A stretch of 52,247 nucleotides of DNA from Scytalidium lignicola. Its lineage: Eukaryota; Ascomycota; Leotiomycetes. A model generated the notes under the pieces. It saw only the letters and a list, made by a program, of their open reading frames with translations, had not been told where the DNA came from and ran no database searches. Numbering within the stretch: position 1 is the first letter of the stretch; the number at the start of each line of letters is the position of its first letter. Below are positions 35,601 to 46,570 of the stretch, piece after piece. Location of the stretch: positions 1-52,247 of the forward strand of contig NCSJ02000301.1 of the NCBI GenBank assembly GCA_002812745.2, read 5' to 3'. Position numbers and translations under genes: made by a program.

Positions 35601-36377
35601 TCAGTATCGCATAAAAGTGACATCTAAAAACAGCCTTGATTTATATGTGCAAAAGCTACCCATTATTTCTTCAACATCTGAAGAGTCGAGAGTCACATTC
35701 ATATAGTAGCCTAGAGTAGTCCGATTTTCAATATAATGTAGATGTAAGCCATAGAGCACGTCGATAACTTTGATTCCAGTAGAAGTGTTTCCGTGATTAT
35801 GCGGAAAGCTTCGAGTATCAAGCACCAAAGGTGCTGCTCGCTCGTGGCCCCTTCCCACTTCAAAGCGCTGTACAGAAGCAGAATCGATGTCAGAAACAAG
35901 TACTAGGTCTTGCAAGGAAGGCTCTTCTGCAGTGATGGTTCCATGAATGACCGTCAACTCACGAACTGGTGGCCATGACAGAAGCTCCTTTCTCCATGAT
36001 GCATTCTGATACGCCATCATTCTCAAGCTTTGACTCGACTGTACACCAGCGAACCGTATGTCGTTAACCTGTTCGATGTCTAGATTAGGACTCCAGTGCA
36101 GTCGGTCAATAACAAAGGAGTTTAACCGTGGTGTTGACGAGGGATATTGCATTGCATCGGAAACTGCATATTGGGTCACACCAATATTACTGTCAAATAT
36201 TGCAGATTGCAACCGCGGTGTGGTATTGATCAGAGTATTCCACCTCCGTGATACCCGTTGCAGCCGCAGTAAGTCGCCTTGTCCCAGAAATCCCAGCACA
36301 TGAATCAACAGTTCTGGAGTTTCACACACTGTTTCGCACGCATTGATCTTGGACGCGAGTTGTGTTGGTGCAGACAT
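35601..36377 (-). CDS. F-box protein
   Basis: Intronless gene for a 258-aa protein. The F-box lies at about residues 18-60 (ETPELLIHVLGFLGQGDLLR, then LQRVSRRWNTLINTTPRLQ), which would bind Skp1 within an SCF ubiquitin ligase. The remainder carries no leucine-rich repeat or WD repeat that I can see; it has scattered beta-prone segments, as in the many short fungal F-box proteins with unassigned substrate domains. It sits between the secreted-protein genes of this block and is transcribed on the minus strand. Substrate unknown. Confidence 0.85.
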   Translation of the reverse strand: MSAPTQLASKINACETVCETPELLIHVLGFLGQGDLLRLQRVSRRWNTLINTTPRLQSAIFDSNIGVTQYAVSDAMQYPSSTPRLNSFVIDRLHWSPNLDIEQVNDIRFAGVQSSQSLRMMAYQNASWRKELLSWPPVRELTVIHGTITAEEPSLQDLVLVSDIDSASVQRFEVGRGHERAAPLVLDTRSFPHNHGNTSTGIKVIDVLYGLHLHYIENRTTLGYYMNVTLDSSDVEEIMGSFCTYKSRLFLDVTFMRY

Positions 36378-37341
36378 GCCTAAATTGATAATAGATCCGG
36401 CGGGTATTGATAGACAAAGGTAGGGAACATCAAAACCCGATGTCCGAAGTCAGTATGAGAGAAAGAGAAAAGTCTTACTAGCTAGCAGGAAAAGAGGTTA
36501 CTGCTTGAAATAGGGCATTGTTCAATGTACACATGATTAAACTAAGCCCTATAAGCATTTTATCATGGCATCGTAAGCCATCTGCAGAATGTCAACTGCA
36601 TGTAGGCTGCCATGCTGCCAATAAAGGTGCCAGGGTGCTCCACTGCTGACCGGATGTAAAAATAAGCAATGACCAGCCTCCCACGCCTCCTCGCGGCAAA
36701 TGCAACGCAACGGGCCGCCAGCCCCACTTTGCCAAGCAATTAAGAACCTNAAAAACGCCTCAGGCCACTCTTATTTATATTGTATAAGGGCATTCAGGCA
36801 GCAAATTCTGCATGCAATAGAGGTTTCCGTCACATCGAGGCTAAAATATCACTTATCGTATCACCTTCTTTATTTGTGTATATCATGAGACTCTCAGTAG
36901 GCGGCTCTAGTGCTTATTTCCTAGGACAAGATGACGACCATGGAGGACTCTGTTATGTTCACCTGACCCCTTTTAATCTAAGGTCTACAGTCCAAAAAGC
37001 CTACCCCTGAGATGATAGTTAATATACCAAGATGATTGCAACCGCAATGTAACTGCTAATATATTCAAATATATGTGAGGGGCTTATTCATGATTATTGG
37101 ATGTCATTATAGAATGCTATCTGACTCAGGAAGGCCCCTCTAGTTCAGGTATGGGTGTACAATCGATGTTACCTTCAGCTAATCATGGCATTACTTTCAA
37201 TCAATTGACATTTCTCATAGTTTCCGAGCTCTCGTTATATTGTTAGGTCATCAAGGCATAATTATATTTCAATTTGCATTTCTCTATCTTTCATACAATA
37301 CCTATTTTGTTTTCTAGAACATCCAGCCACCGAAATTGAAG
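36378..37341. promoter_or_regulatory. divergent intergenic region, F-box and NucA/NucB genes
   Basis: No exon is supported in these 964 bases; open frames at 36700-37010 lack motifs and contain an N (36750). The stretch carries the promoters of the F-box gene (minus) and of the NucA/NucB-type gene (plus). Confidence 0.4.
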
Positions 37342-38469
37342 ATGATTTGCTTAACAAGAAATTTGCTACTGCTTTATTTATTTTTAAACCCCTGTTGGTG
37401 TTACGATCGGACAACGTCGGCTGGCCGGTTCGATAACACTATGGTCCAGGTCTATAACCCACTTCCGACCCTAATTTATAACTGCGACAACATGAAAGCA
37501 ATATGCAAAAATGTTGAAGAGTTCCTTGATGACAACAATCTCGCAATTGGGGCTGGCATGGCATTTCATTATGATGGTAATTCCATGCGCGCGGAAGAAC
37601 GGGGAGATGACTCGTGTCCCAGATCCTGGCAAAATGTTATTGGCACTCCATGTGGATCAGTAACAGGGCAACCAAATGTGATGCCGGGAAACCTTCCGCC
37701 ACGAGTAGGCCCAATTCTTAATGCTAACGGCCAAACCGTTTGGAGTCCTCAATTCGGTTCTGAAATCCCAAATTTAGCCGGAAATGGGCCAAGTGGGATG
37801 AGGTTCACATGTGATGAGTTTCCTGCAAAATCGTGAGTGCCTTTCTGAAGCTTCGTTTTGCAACTTTTGACTATTTATAGCTGGATTGAAGGTGGAGTAA
37901 ATGGATTACAGCCATATACAAGCATCTATTGTGCCCCAAAAAGGGTGTCTTGTTCAGCCCAATCTTGGAATCGTGTACTTGCACAATTTCCGAATTATCC
38001 TGACGTGGCAAGTGAGCAGGATTGGCAGGGTCGAGCGCACAATCTTCTAGGGGTATGTCCATTAACCTCGCCGTTCACTAGTGGGTGGATAGGCTATAAA
38101 ATTCAAACGCTCACCTTGATTATATAGCAATATGCTAAGAGAAGGGCATCGCCAACACCGAACCCAATAATGAAGTTTATGTTTACAACGACGGCTATCG
38201 GGACTGGTTCAACCGCTGCCCAGGTGGTATTACCCTCCTTCATCAATGCTGGCGGTGCAACCATTGGAGCTGCTACCACTGCGGCTTTAACTGGCCGATC
38301 CTTGACAAAACCACAAAATGAATGTACTGGTGAATTTTGTGAAGAACTTCTGAACGCGGGTTTTGATTTTGTGCATGTTCCGCCGCATCCGACTCCTTCA
38401 TATGATATTCTGGACATAGGTACTATATCAACCGAAATAGCAAAAGCTACCATACATATTATAGTATGA
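37342..38469 (+). CDS. secreted NucA/NucB-type deoxyribonuclease-domain protein
   Basis: Secreted protein of 334 aa. Exons: 37342-37832, 37881-38052, 38128-38469; introns 48 and 75 nt. The ATG is followed by a strong signal peptide (LTRNLLLLYLFLNPCWC). Residues 154-172 contain RFTCDEFPAKSWIEGG, matching the CDE(Y/F)P...EGG signature of the NucA/NucB non-specific DNase family, with the Asp/Glu pair at 158-159. Cysteines are plentiful. The C-terminal exon adds a Thr/Ala/Gly-rich segment (TTTAIGTGSTAAQVVLPSF) and a last acidic/aliphatic stretch. In fungi this domain occurs alone or fused to class V chitinases of killer-toxin-like type, so a role in competition or nutrient DNA degradation is possible. 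Activity is inferred from the motif. Confidence 0.78.
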
Positions 38470-39042
38470 TTCAAGGAAGTTTTACAGTGGGTATAACTAT
38501 AAGGTCAATGATTTTGTTAATACGTAGCCATGTAAGTTATTATGTGACCTTGACAGAATAGCTGATCATCGTAACCTACTTGAATAATAGACTTAATCTA
38601 TGATCTATTTAAATATGATACCAGATTAGCATTATAATACACCTAGCGTTTTTTTATCGTATTTTATACAATAATATGTAGGTGAACTTAATATCGGGAA
38701 AGATGCTTGAAGGGTGGTAGGTTCTTAGAAACCTCCTATCCGTGTATCCAGATATTAGCTAGTCATAAATCAAATCGATGTAATTAACCTAATTGTTTTT
38801 CATTTAACGTATCGAATTTCAATGACTTGAAAAGATAGGTCAGCTGGTAGTTCTGAGTAACATGGCTCCTCAAACATGGCCTCCACTTACCCGTATATTT
38901 TGTGGAACCTAGAAATTTATCTTATATAACTGCGCTCCTCTTCAATAAAAATTTACTTCAATAAGCCGGTACTAGCCTAGAAGAGGCGTAAATATCGAAT
39001 ATCGATAACCATATAACAAGTTAGTCATGCTAGGGATGCTAG

Positions 39043-39075
39043 GGATGTATTGTAGTTGGGCTACAATACACATCC
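39043..39075. repeat. hairpin-forming inverted repeat
   Basis: TGTATTGTAG (39046-39055) and CTACAATACA (39061-39070) are perfectly complementary around a TTGGG loop. Allowing a two-base bulge, three further pairs extend the stem at its base. Directly upstream, GCTAGGGAT occurs twice in tandem. It could be the remains of a small inverted-repeat element or part of a non-coding RNA. Confidence 0.75.
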
Positions 39076-39847
39076 AAAATGAATCCAGTTTTCTCAGAGA
39101 GCAGTACCAGCTTTGTAGATGGTCAATAAGCTATGTAATAGAATGATCCCAAGTCCGGTTTAGCATAGAGAGATACGTGGGGGGTTATTCGTGTAACTGG
39201 GCACCGAGTGCCGTTAAGGGTGTTCTCTCCTCCTCTTATGTTGATTTGTTAAAGTCCACAGATGCTAGGAAGCCTTAAAACAGATAAAGTTTAAAATTTG
39301 ATGAGTAAAAGAGGGTAGCAGAGAACCTTGGCCTATTTGTAATATAGTGAGGAAATCTCCCGTGCGAGGACGGTCAGACTTCTACAGAAGCCTGGGCCAC
39401 TGTTTTCAATTAAAAATATTCGGAGTGACTCAGCTTCTTCTTGTTCAAGACTGCTAGTTAATTTTGAAATCCATACTTATTATTTAATTGTAGTTTCCCA
39501 GACATCACTGACAGTCATACTAACAAGTTTCAATGCCTCGACATCTCTTGGATTCAATCTCAAGGGTTTGCACTCACAATTCTAGTTGCACACAGAAAGT
39601 AGTTGATAATCGGCATTAATTTAAATTCGAGGCTGACTCTATGGACTGGGCTTCCGTCATGTTTTAGAACTGTTCCACTACTTTGTTGTATGTGCTACCG
39701 TTAATCTCCTGAAACTAGCGATTAAGTGGCACAGCCAACAACGGAAACTGCCATGCATAGATATATTCGAAATCAATTTCAATTCATTGCTGAATAAAGA
39801 ACAAAAAAATATGGTATTTAAAATTTCAACAATAAATAGTATCGTTG

Positions 39848-39871
39848 AGGGGTAGCCAGGATGCTACCCCT
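39848..39871. repeat. hairpin-forming inverted repeat AGGGGTAGC/GCTACCCCT
   Basis: Two perfect 9-base arms surround a six-base CAGGAT loop in non-coding AT-rich sequence. The stem is GC-rich relative to its surroundings. Function unknown. Confidence 0.8.
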
Positions 39872-40357
39872 GCATCCCGCTTGCTTGGTACCACAAGGAA
39901 TGTTTATGATCCTCTTGGTGCACTTTTACGTGTACCTGGCACGCTTAGCTGCTTGTTAATGACTCCTCATACAAGCCTAAGGTAAGGCCAGCCAATTCTT
40001 ATTAAACACGTTACCATGACACAATGAAGGGGTGCAACCTTAGGCCGCAAGAAGAGGATGACACTTTCTGGCCACCTGTAGTTACCTGTAGTTGCCAACC
40101 TAACTCGCCCCAATAAGCTCAACTCTAGTGGTCCCACTTCAAGTTAAAGGCTGAAGGGGCAGCCGGATTTATGAAGGGCCGGTCCCGCAAAGCTACTAGA
40201 ACTGACGGAACCTAAAGAATGAGACTGTCTCGAACACTCTTCAAAGCAAACAATATTCACGGTGTTCAAAGAACCAAATCCCCCTTTTCTAGCGACTTAT
40301 CTGACTAACTGTCCCTTCACATTTGACCATGGCATCGGAACCTTCACACATTCATCA

Positions 40358-43300
40358 ATGGAATTCCCAGAGACTGCTAGCGTAGGGAGACTCAGTGCTC
40401 GACGTTCATCGAGGCAGAGGAAAGCGACTAGCAAAACCTTCGCAGATTCGCCCTCACAGACGTCGCGTTTGAAGAAATCAAAAGGAAAACAGAAGAGGTC
40501 AAGCTCTGCGACGACCTATTTCAAAGTCAAGGACGTCTTGGAAGAGAGGGTTAGGAACGGGCAATCTCAATACTATATAGATTGGGAGGATAACCCTGAG
40601 ACTGGAGAAACTTACACACCAACCTGGGTATGTTTTGCCCTACATATTGAAATTTGATATAGGCCATTTAGTAACATTAGTCTGTAAAGGAACCCCGCCA
40701 CCATCTTACAGATCAAACACTACAAGATTGGGAGGAGAAGAAAAGCCGGCAAAATCGACTTAAAGAAAGCCTCGACCGAGAACNTTTTTGTTCCGGACAC
40801 GTCACAAAATCCAGAAGAAGTTAGTGATTTAAAACGAAGAAGATCTTCCTCTGAGCTCAGCTCGGAATTTTCAGAGCCTGCTGCGGAAAAGCGCCAGAGA
40901 GTTGATAACCCTGAAATCTTAGCTACCAGGCCTGCTACTCAGGAGAACGTTGAAAATATCAGAAATTTGAGTGAGGTCAAGGATAGCTACGAGGAGGAGC
41001 ACAAATTAGGAGCGAAAGGTTCAGAATTTCTAGTTGAACTTCCCATACTTGACAATTTCAACCGCGACGCCTATGCGAAAGTTGCCAGCTCCTCTCAGGT
41101 TTCTAATTACACTCAGTCACAGAGCCAACTTACTTCTTCTCAGACACTTAACAGTCCCCAGTTAGCAAGTAGTAGTTACGTTGTCCCAGACTCCCAGGAC
41201 CAGCGAGGCTCCGATTCCTACGTTCCATCACAGATCGAACTATCTAGGACAGACCAGTCAAGTCAGCTAGGCGCTGGTGTCACCACAGAGAGTCAGTTTG
41301 GTGTTGTTGAATATTCCGAATCCGATCTCGCAGTATCTTCAGTCGAAGTTGATAAAGCAGAACAGGAGAGCGGGAATATATCTAAAGAGTCGGTATACGA
41401 GTCACTCCAATCAAGCACTGACACCGGTAACCACAGCAATCCTGGGAGGACATCGATTAACAGTTCCCAAAATCTGCCATTAGCAAACGGTGCTAGAGAG
41501 TCTAGATCTGCGACACATTCTCCAGTAGCGTCTCCTTTGGATGATAAACCTACAAATAATCGTGACACTGCACCGCAACTTGAGCTCCCTGAATCTCAAG
41601 TAGCGATTATCACCCAGTCTGCGTTAAGTGATATAAACCAAGAAACATCATTGCAGGATTCTCAAATAGGCATTGCAATTACGGAAGAGAAGTCACCTGT
41701 TGAATCACAGATCATACACATTGAAGGTACAAGGTCCGAACAAGAAATTAATCAGTCGCTTTCAACAACCCTTCAGCTCTCACATCAGCCGGAAAGTTAT
41801 GAGGAGTGTAGCCTGAGGTTTGCTACCCAAGTTTCATACTCGAAAGCTGGAACTGCAACTCCCAAAGAAGTCGAGGAGCAAGTAACATCAAGGTCAGCTA
41901 TCAATTTATCACTTGAATATATTCTAATTTCCTAACTTCATTTCTAATGCACCGCTTTAGACCACAACTTTTGGAACAAGAAACTAAAGCACAAAATCAA
42001 CACTCACCCTTCACCCCAGTAGAGATAGATTCTGAACCCGGGCAATCTCTGACAGAAGCCATAATATCTCCAAACTTAAGATTCAGCTTGCAGAGCGAAA
42101 TACCATCATCACTACGAGTAGAAGTAGAATCTATAGAGGACCTACCCTCACAGCACACTCAGAGTGAAATTTCCGGCGCTGCGCCTGAGTCGAACCGTGA
42201 AGCAACTTGGCAAGCCGCGCAAGTGACATCACCGCTACCTCGAGAATCTTGTCAAATAATAGACCCATCACTCAGTCCGGAAAAATTGGAAGGCTCTCGA
42301 GCTGCATCCCCTCTAGAGTCTGTTCATCTCGTGTCTCAAAATCCCATCACCAAGCTTCCACTAACCACAAAACTATCACGTTCCGAGTCCCTTGAGAAAT
42401 CTTCACCTGTAGGAGCATTCAATTATTCTGCAGCTTGTCGACAACTTCCCCTGAAACCCGATTCACGACTAGTAGACGCTGGGGAGAGGGATTCTGACCA
42501 ATTTCATTCGGATTTGCCAACCCATTCCCCTTCGAAGTCATCCTTAAACATCTCGGTGCAAGAGCATCTTAATCACTTGACCGAGACAACACACTCGGGA
42601 CACGTGTTACCAAGCATAGAGTGTGTCTCTGAAGAGGTGTCTTCATTCCTCCCACCTAAATCATCTTCATTCTCCTTACGGGACGAGTATAATAATTTTC
42701 TCGCCGGAAGGCCACTAGATATACCGGATACAGGAATGGACGACATGTCTGACGAGAGCCTTAGAGATGGCCCTCCAATGACCATTACTGAAATGATTAA
42801 ACAAGCTCGGGCAAGTGGGGTGGCTGCCGCGGCTGCATCAAGGTCAGTGTCTACAATACCCCCAACAATTCCCATTCCGCATATAGCAGCAGCAAACCAG
42901 TTACTTCCGACGAGAGAAGCGGGACCCGACTTTCCAATTGTTGAGCAAGCTGCTCTTCTATCGCGTCCATCGTCTCCAGAGCTCGTCAAAAGCCCCCTTC
43001 TTCCTCTAGTCGGACCTAATGAGTATATTGTCGCACTTCCTATGGTTGCATTGGTGCGGGATGTCTATAGGGCTAAGATATCGCAAAACCGGAAGGATAT
43101 TACGATTTTTCTCAGTAACGAGGAAGTGGAGCCAAGTCTAGTAGAAAATATGGACAAAATGATAGATGACCTACAAAAGATTGCAGACCATCAAGACCTC
43201 ATAAACGAAGGGACTTCTACTCAGTTGGATGAGTCGCATGTGGCAAAATGGGCTGAAACGATCAGCACAAAGTGCTTATTTCTCAGAGAACTCCTAGATG

Positions 43301-45190
43301 CGATGTCGTCCGTTGATGATCACATCGCAGTGTTCGTAAGACCGGGCCATATGATAGATATTCTAGATGTTATTTTCAAGTCGAATCATTATCTTTACTA
43401 TCGTCCTGATCAACCGATCGTCTTTTCCCCAACTCCGAAAGGGCGCCTCAGAATTACTCTAATCCCCACTCGTGAGAGTGGACCGAAATACTCGATCAGT
43501 TCAGCCTCCACAATCATAGCATTTGACGAAACGTTCGAGAAGGAACAATATTTGAATATATTGCAGACTGGTGGGAGGGATCGGATGAAACCAGTCCGGT
43601 TAATTTCGTTGATAGTGACGAATTCTCCAGAACACTTTGAGCTCTGCATTCCGAAGTCATTGGAGTTCTTGGAACGGAAGACACTTTTAGTGAATGGAAT
43701 TACAGAGAAGCGAAAAGACGTCGGACAGCTTGGAGCCTCTTATCCTCAACCACATGAAGCCGCTAAGATTATAGCAGCATTTTTAACAGGAGATTTAGAG
43801 GCCGAATGGCCATTACCTCCACTTCCACAGATTGAGGACGTACAACTTTATTCAGAAGGATCCATACCACCAGAAAAAGGAGAACGGCTGCCAGAATCGC
43901 TTACACAGTCGTATAACCTATCATTACAAACCCCTCATACTCCAGGCAGCTTTAAACGATCGGTTGTTTCCACATAGATTACTGTATAAGATTTCATACT
44001 GACGGAGAACAGGGATCCCTTAATGCTATGGAAATAGAACCCACGAAGCGGCAGAGGCTTATTAGTCCGCTAGTAAATCAGCGACCTACAAGTCTCGAAC
44101 CATCTCTTCTTAGTCAAACTGCCCCGAAAGAGTCACAAATAGGCTCGAAGTCTATGGTAACGGACACCAATGACATAATTGCTGAGCCAAAAACTCTAGA
44201 TGAAGAGCAGTCATCGCAAATATCAGATCTTCTAGAAAGAGTAAGCTAAATCATAATCCTTTTTTTTTCATCGGGTAAATTAACTAAAGATGAAAGATTG
44301 CTGTTCTCCAACGTCAATCAGAGGAACGGGAGGCTTCTGAACAGCAACTCCGAGAGAAAAATATGGGCTTAGAAGCACGTCTTAAGGACTACGAGAATAT
44401 GATCCGGAGAATCCAGCCAAAATACCAGGAAGCACTTAACGAACGCGGAAAAGCGCAGCATGAAAAAGACGCAGCTGTTGCACAGTATAACATTGTTCAA
44501 GGCCGACTAGAAGCACGAAACTCGGAGATAGCGAGATTAAAAGAGGAAAAACAGAACAGGGAGAAGGAAATGGCTACATTCCAAGATGCCATGCTAAATA
44601 ACCCGGATTCTTTGATGGCCGAGAATGGAAGAATGAGAGAACAAATTTGTACTCTTGGGGAAGAGAACACTAAACTACAGAAGCACGACGCAAGCCTGCA
44701 AAATGAGTTAGAGTATATACGTACGAACTACCAACAGGCATCGAATAAGGCGGTAGAATCGTCACGCGAAGTCACAGATCTGAAAGAGGTGATAGAGAAA
44801 CTCAAACTCAAAGCCTCTGACAATGCTATCCAAATCGCTAAGATCCAGCGGTCAACCGAAGTTGCCCAGCTAATGGAAAGAATCGATGAGCTTGAACAAT
44901 CACGGATAGAGTTGCAGCGCGAGCTAGACAAGAAGGTGGAGGAATTAAGGGTGAGAATGAATGGAAGACGGGAGACGAGAGGAACAAGCGTGCCTAGGAG
45001 TCCCAGAATGGGGGCTGGAACCATGAGTCCTAGGCCGATGGCCAGGGTTATTGGGCAGAATACCGGAGTCGGTAGTCGAGGGAACAGCCCTGTACCAGCT
45101 GGTTGGGAGCCGGTTCGAGGTGACGGCCAGAGAGACAATTGGGTCCATGGTGGACCTGTCACTGCGAGGTGGCCTACACATCTACAATAA
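40358..45190 (+). CDS. chromodomain and Hda2/3-domain protein, CDP-2-like
   Basis: Predicted heterochromatin protein of 1531 aa. Exons: 40358-40627, 40690-41892, 41961-43962, 44013-44240, 44297-45190; introns 50-68 nt. The N at 40784 breaks the frame in exon 2; ignoring it restores one open frame. The chromodomain spans about residues 54-110 (FKVKDVLEERV, YYIDWEDN, TYTPTWEPRHHL); the intron falls between W and E of its TWEP. Residues about 190-480 form an SQ/TQ-rich disordered linker. The Hda2/3-like (class II histone deacetylase complex subunit) domain is at about 841-1080 (LPMVALVRDVYRAKISQNRK, then VRPGHMIDILDVIFKSN). Exon 5 encodes a coiled coil and a basic Ser/Pro-rich tail. This order matches my recollection of CDP-2 of the Neurospora HP1-CDP-2-HDA-1-CHAP complex; orthology is inferred. 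The exon 3 donor is ambiguous between GTTGTT and GTTTCC, three bases apart. Confidence 0.85.
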
Positions 45191-45678
45191 TCATCACTGG
45201 TTGGCATTATGACTTTTTCGGTGGGTGGGATCGAAATGTGTTGTCCTCCGTACATCACGGAACGAGCATCATTAAATACATTTGGCGTTGGGGCTGTTTC
45301 ATATACATACCTTCACCTTAGGTTTTCCTTATCTTATGAATCCCGTAGCTTCTCGGTCATTCAGATAGCTTCTTAAATACACGTTGCGGTTGTGAGCGGG
45401 GAAAGATTGCTGGTATTACACATGAAGCTAGAAACTGTCACTAAATACAACGATTGCACAGCAGTGAAATTATAATGTGGAAAGGGATATATTCAGGAAT
45501 GAGGTAGATCCATTTCTTAATACAACTATACACGCAATAAATTGCACAGCATGAGAGCCTGGTTCCGCTCCACTCTAATACACAGCCTCTGATGCTATTC
45601 TCTCCGCATCACCCCATACCAAAAAAGATACATTATCCTATTGGCTGATTATTTGCTTCTCTTGCCAGGATAAAGGAT
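45191..45678. other. convergent intergenic spacer
   Basis: Lies between the stop codons of the chromodomain gene (plus) and COX6 (minus). No gene is seen; it should contain both 3' UTRs. Confidence 0.45.
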
Positions 45679-46570
45679 CTATTTGGACGGTTCTGGGTAG
45701 AGCTCTTCCTTCAGGATGACGCCTAGTTCTTCCCGTAGAGGAGCGAGTTCCTGGAGATATTGGTCGTATTGGCCACGGTTCTCAACCTTTGCCTTGATAC
45801 CTATCCGATTCATTGTCCATTAGCGATCCCCCACTGCCTAAATAATATCCTAAAAGCCCAAAATTCTGGAGATATTTGACGTACCTTCGAAGATCCGTAC
45901 TGCGGTGGGAAAGTCATTGACTCTCCTCGCAGCTTTTAATGCTGCTACAATGACGGATGGAGATGGAACGAGATCGTATGCAAAGGCGTTGTTAAGGTTT
46001 CTCTAATAAAAGTCGGAGATATTAGTAATTGATTGTTCACATTCAAGAGGACAAGCTAGTCATGAGGGTTGTCCTACCTGGAGCTCGAAGACGTCTTGAA
46101 CACCATCAAATTCCTTCTCGTATCTGTAAAAAAAATTACAAGTCAATATATGATGCGCCCATTGGTCAGTTGACATCCCCATCCGCGAGTGGGAATATTG
46201 GTCAAGTCTAATTGTTCTGATAACAGGTTGTGGTGGTTCGTTCTCCATCTCGGCTATGACAAAAAAATGAAGCCCGTTCCAGATCCCGAGAATTTCAAAC
46301 TGGAGCCAGACAACACTCTGCCCGACGCAATTGCAACAGCACGTACCTAGCAGTGAATTCCTCGAAGCTCTCCTCGTGGTGTCCTCCTTCATTTGTACGA
46401 GCCGTCGAGCTGAAGCTCATCGCTGAACCTGCCGATGTAGCCACGACAGCGAAGAGGGCTCCGGAGCTGCTGGAACGAGGCGTCAGGGCGCGGAGGGCAT
46501 TGGAGCGGAAGAAGACCGTTTGTTGGTTGGCCGCGCGAGCTGCGACGCGCAGCATTGAGGTTGAGGACAT
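45679..46570 (-). CDS. COX6: cytochrome c oxidase subunit VI (human COX5A family), mitochondrial
   Basis: Nuclear-encoded subunit of respiratory complex IV on the matrix side of the inner membrane, 169 aa. Exons: 46347-46570, 46078-46123, 45885-46002, 45679-45800; introns 223, 75 and 84 nt. The first 60 or so residues are an Arg/Ser/Ala-rich mitochondrial targeting sequence without acidic residues. The mature part is typical of the family throughout: HHEESFEEFTARYEKEFDGV, RNLNNAFAYDLVPSP, AALKAARRVNDFPTAVRIFE, IKAKVENRGQYDQYL. Length and intron-split positions look normal. The first intron is clearly longer than others in the window. It is expressed away from the elongase gene across a long shared upstream region. 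Confidence 0.95.

Larger units (their letters stand above)
38470..40357. other. 1.9-kb intergenic region with two hairpins
   Basis: No coding exon is supported. The region is AT-rich, with stop codons in all frames at high density, and holds two strong inverted repeats (39043-39075 and 39848-39871). The last 100 bases are the leader of the chromodomain gene; an out-of-frame short ATG frame begins at 40329, upstream of the chosen start codon. No transposase or reverse-transcriptase remnant was recognised. Confidence 0.45.
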
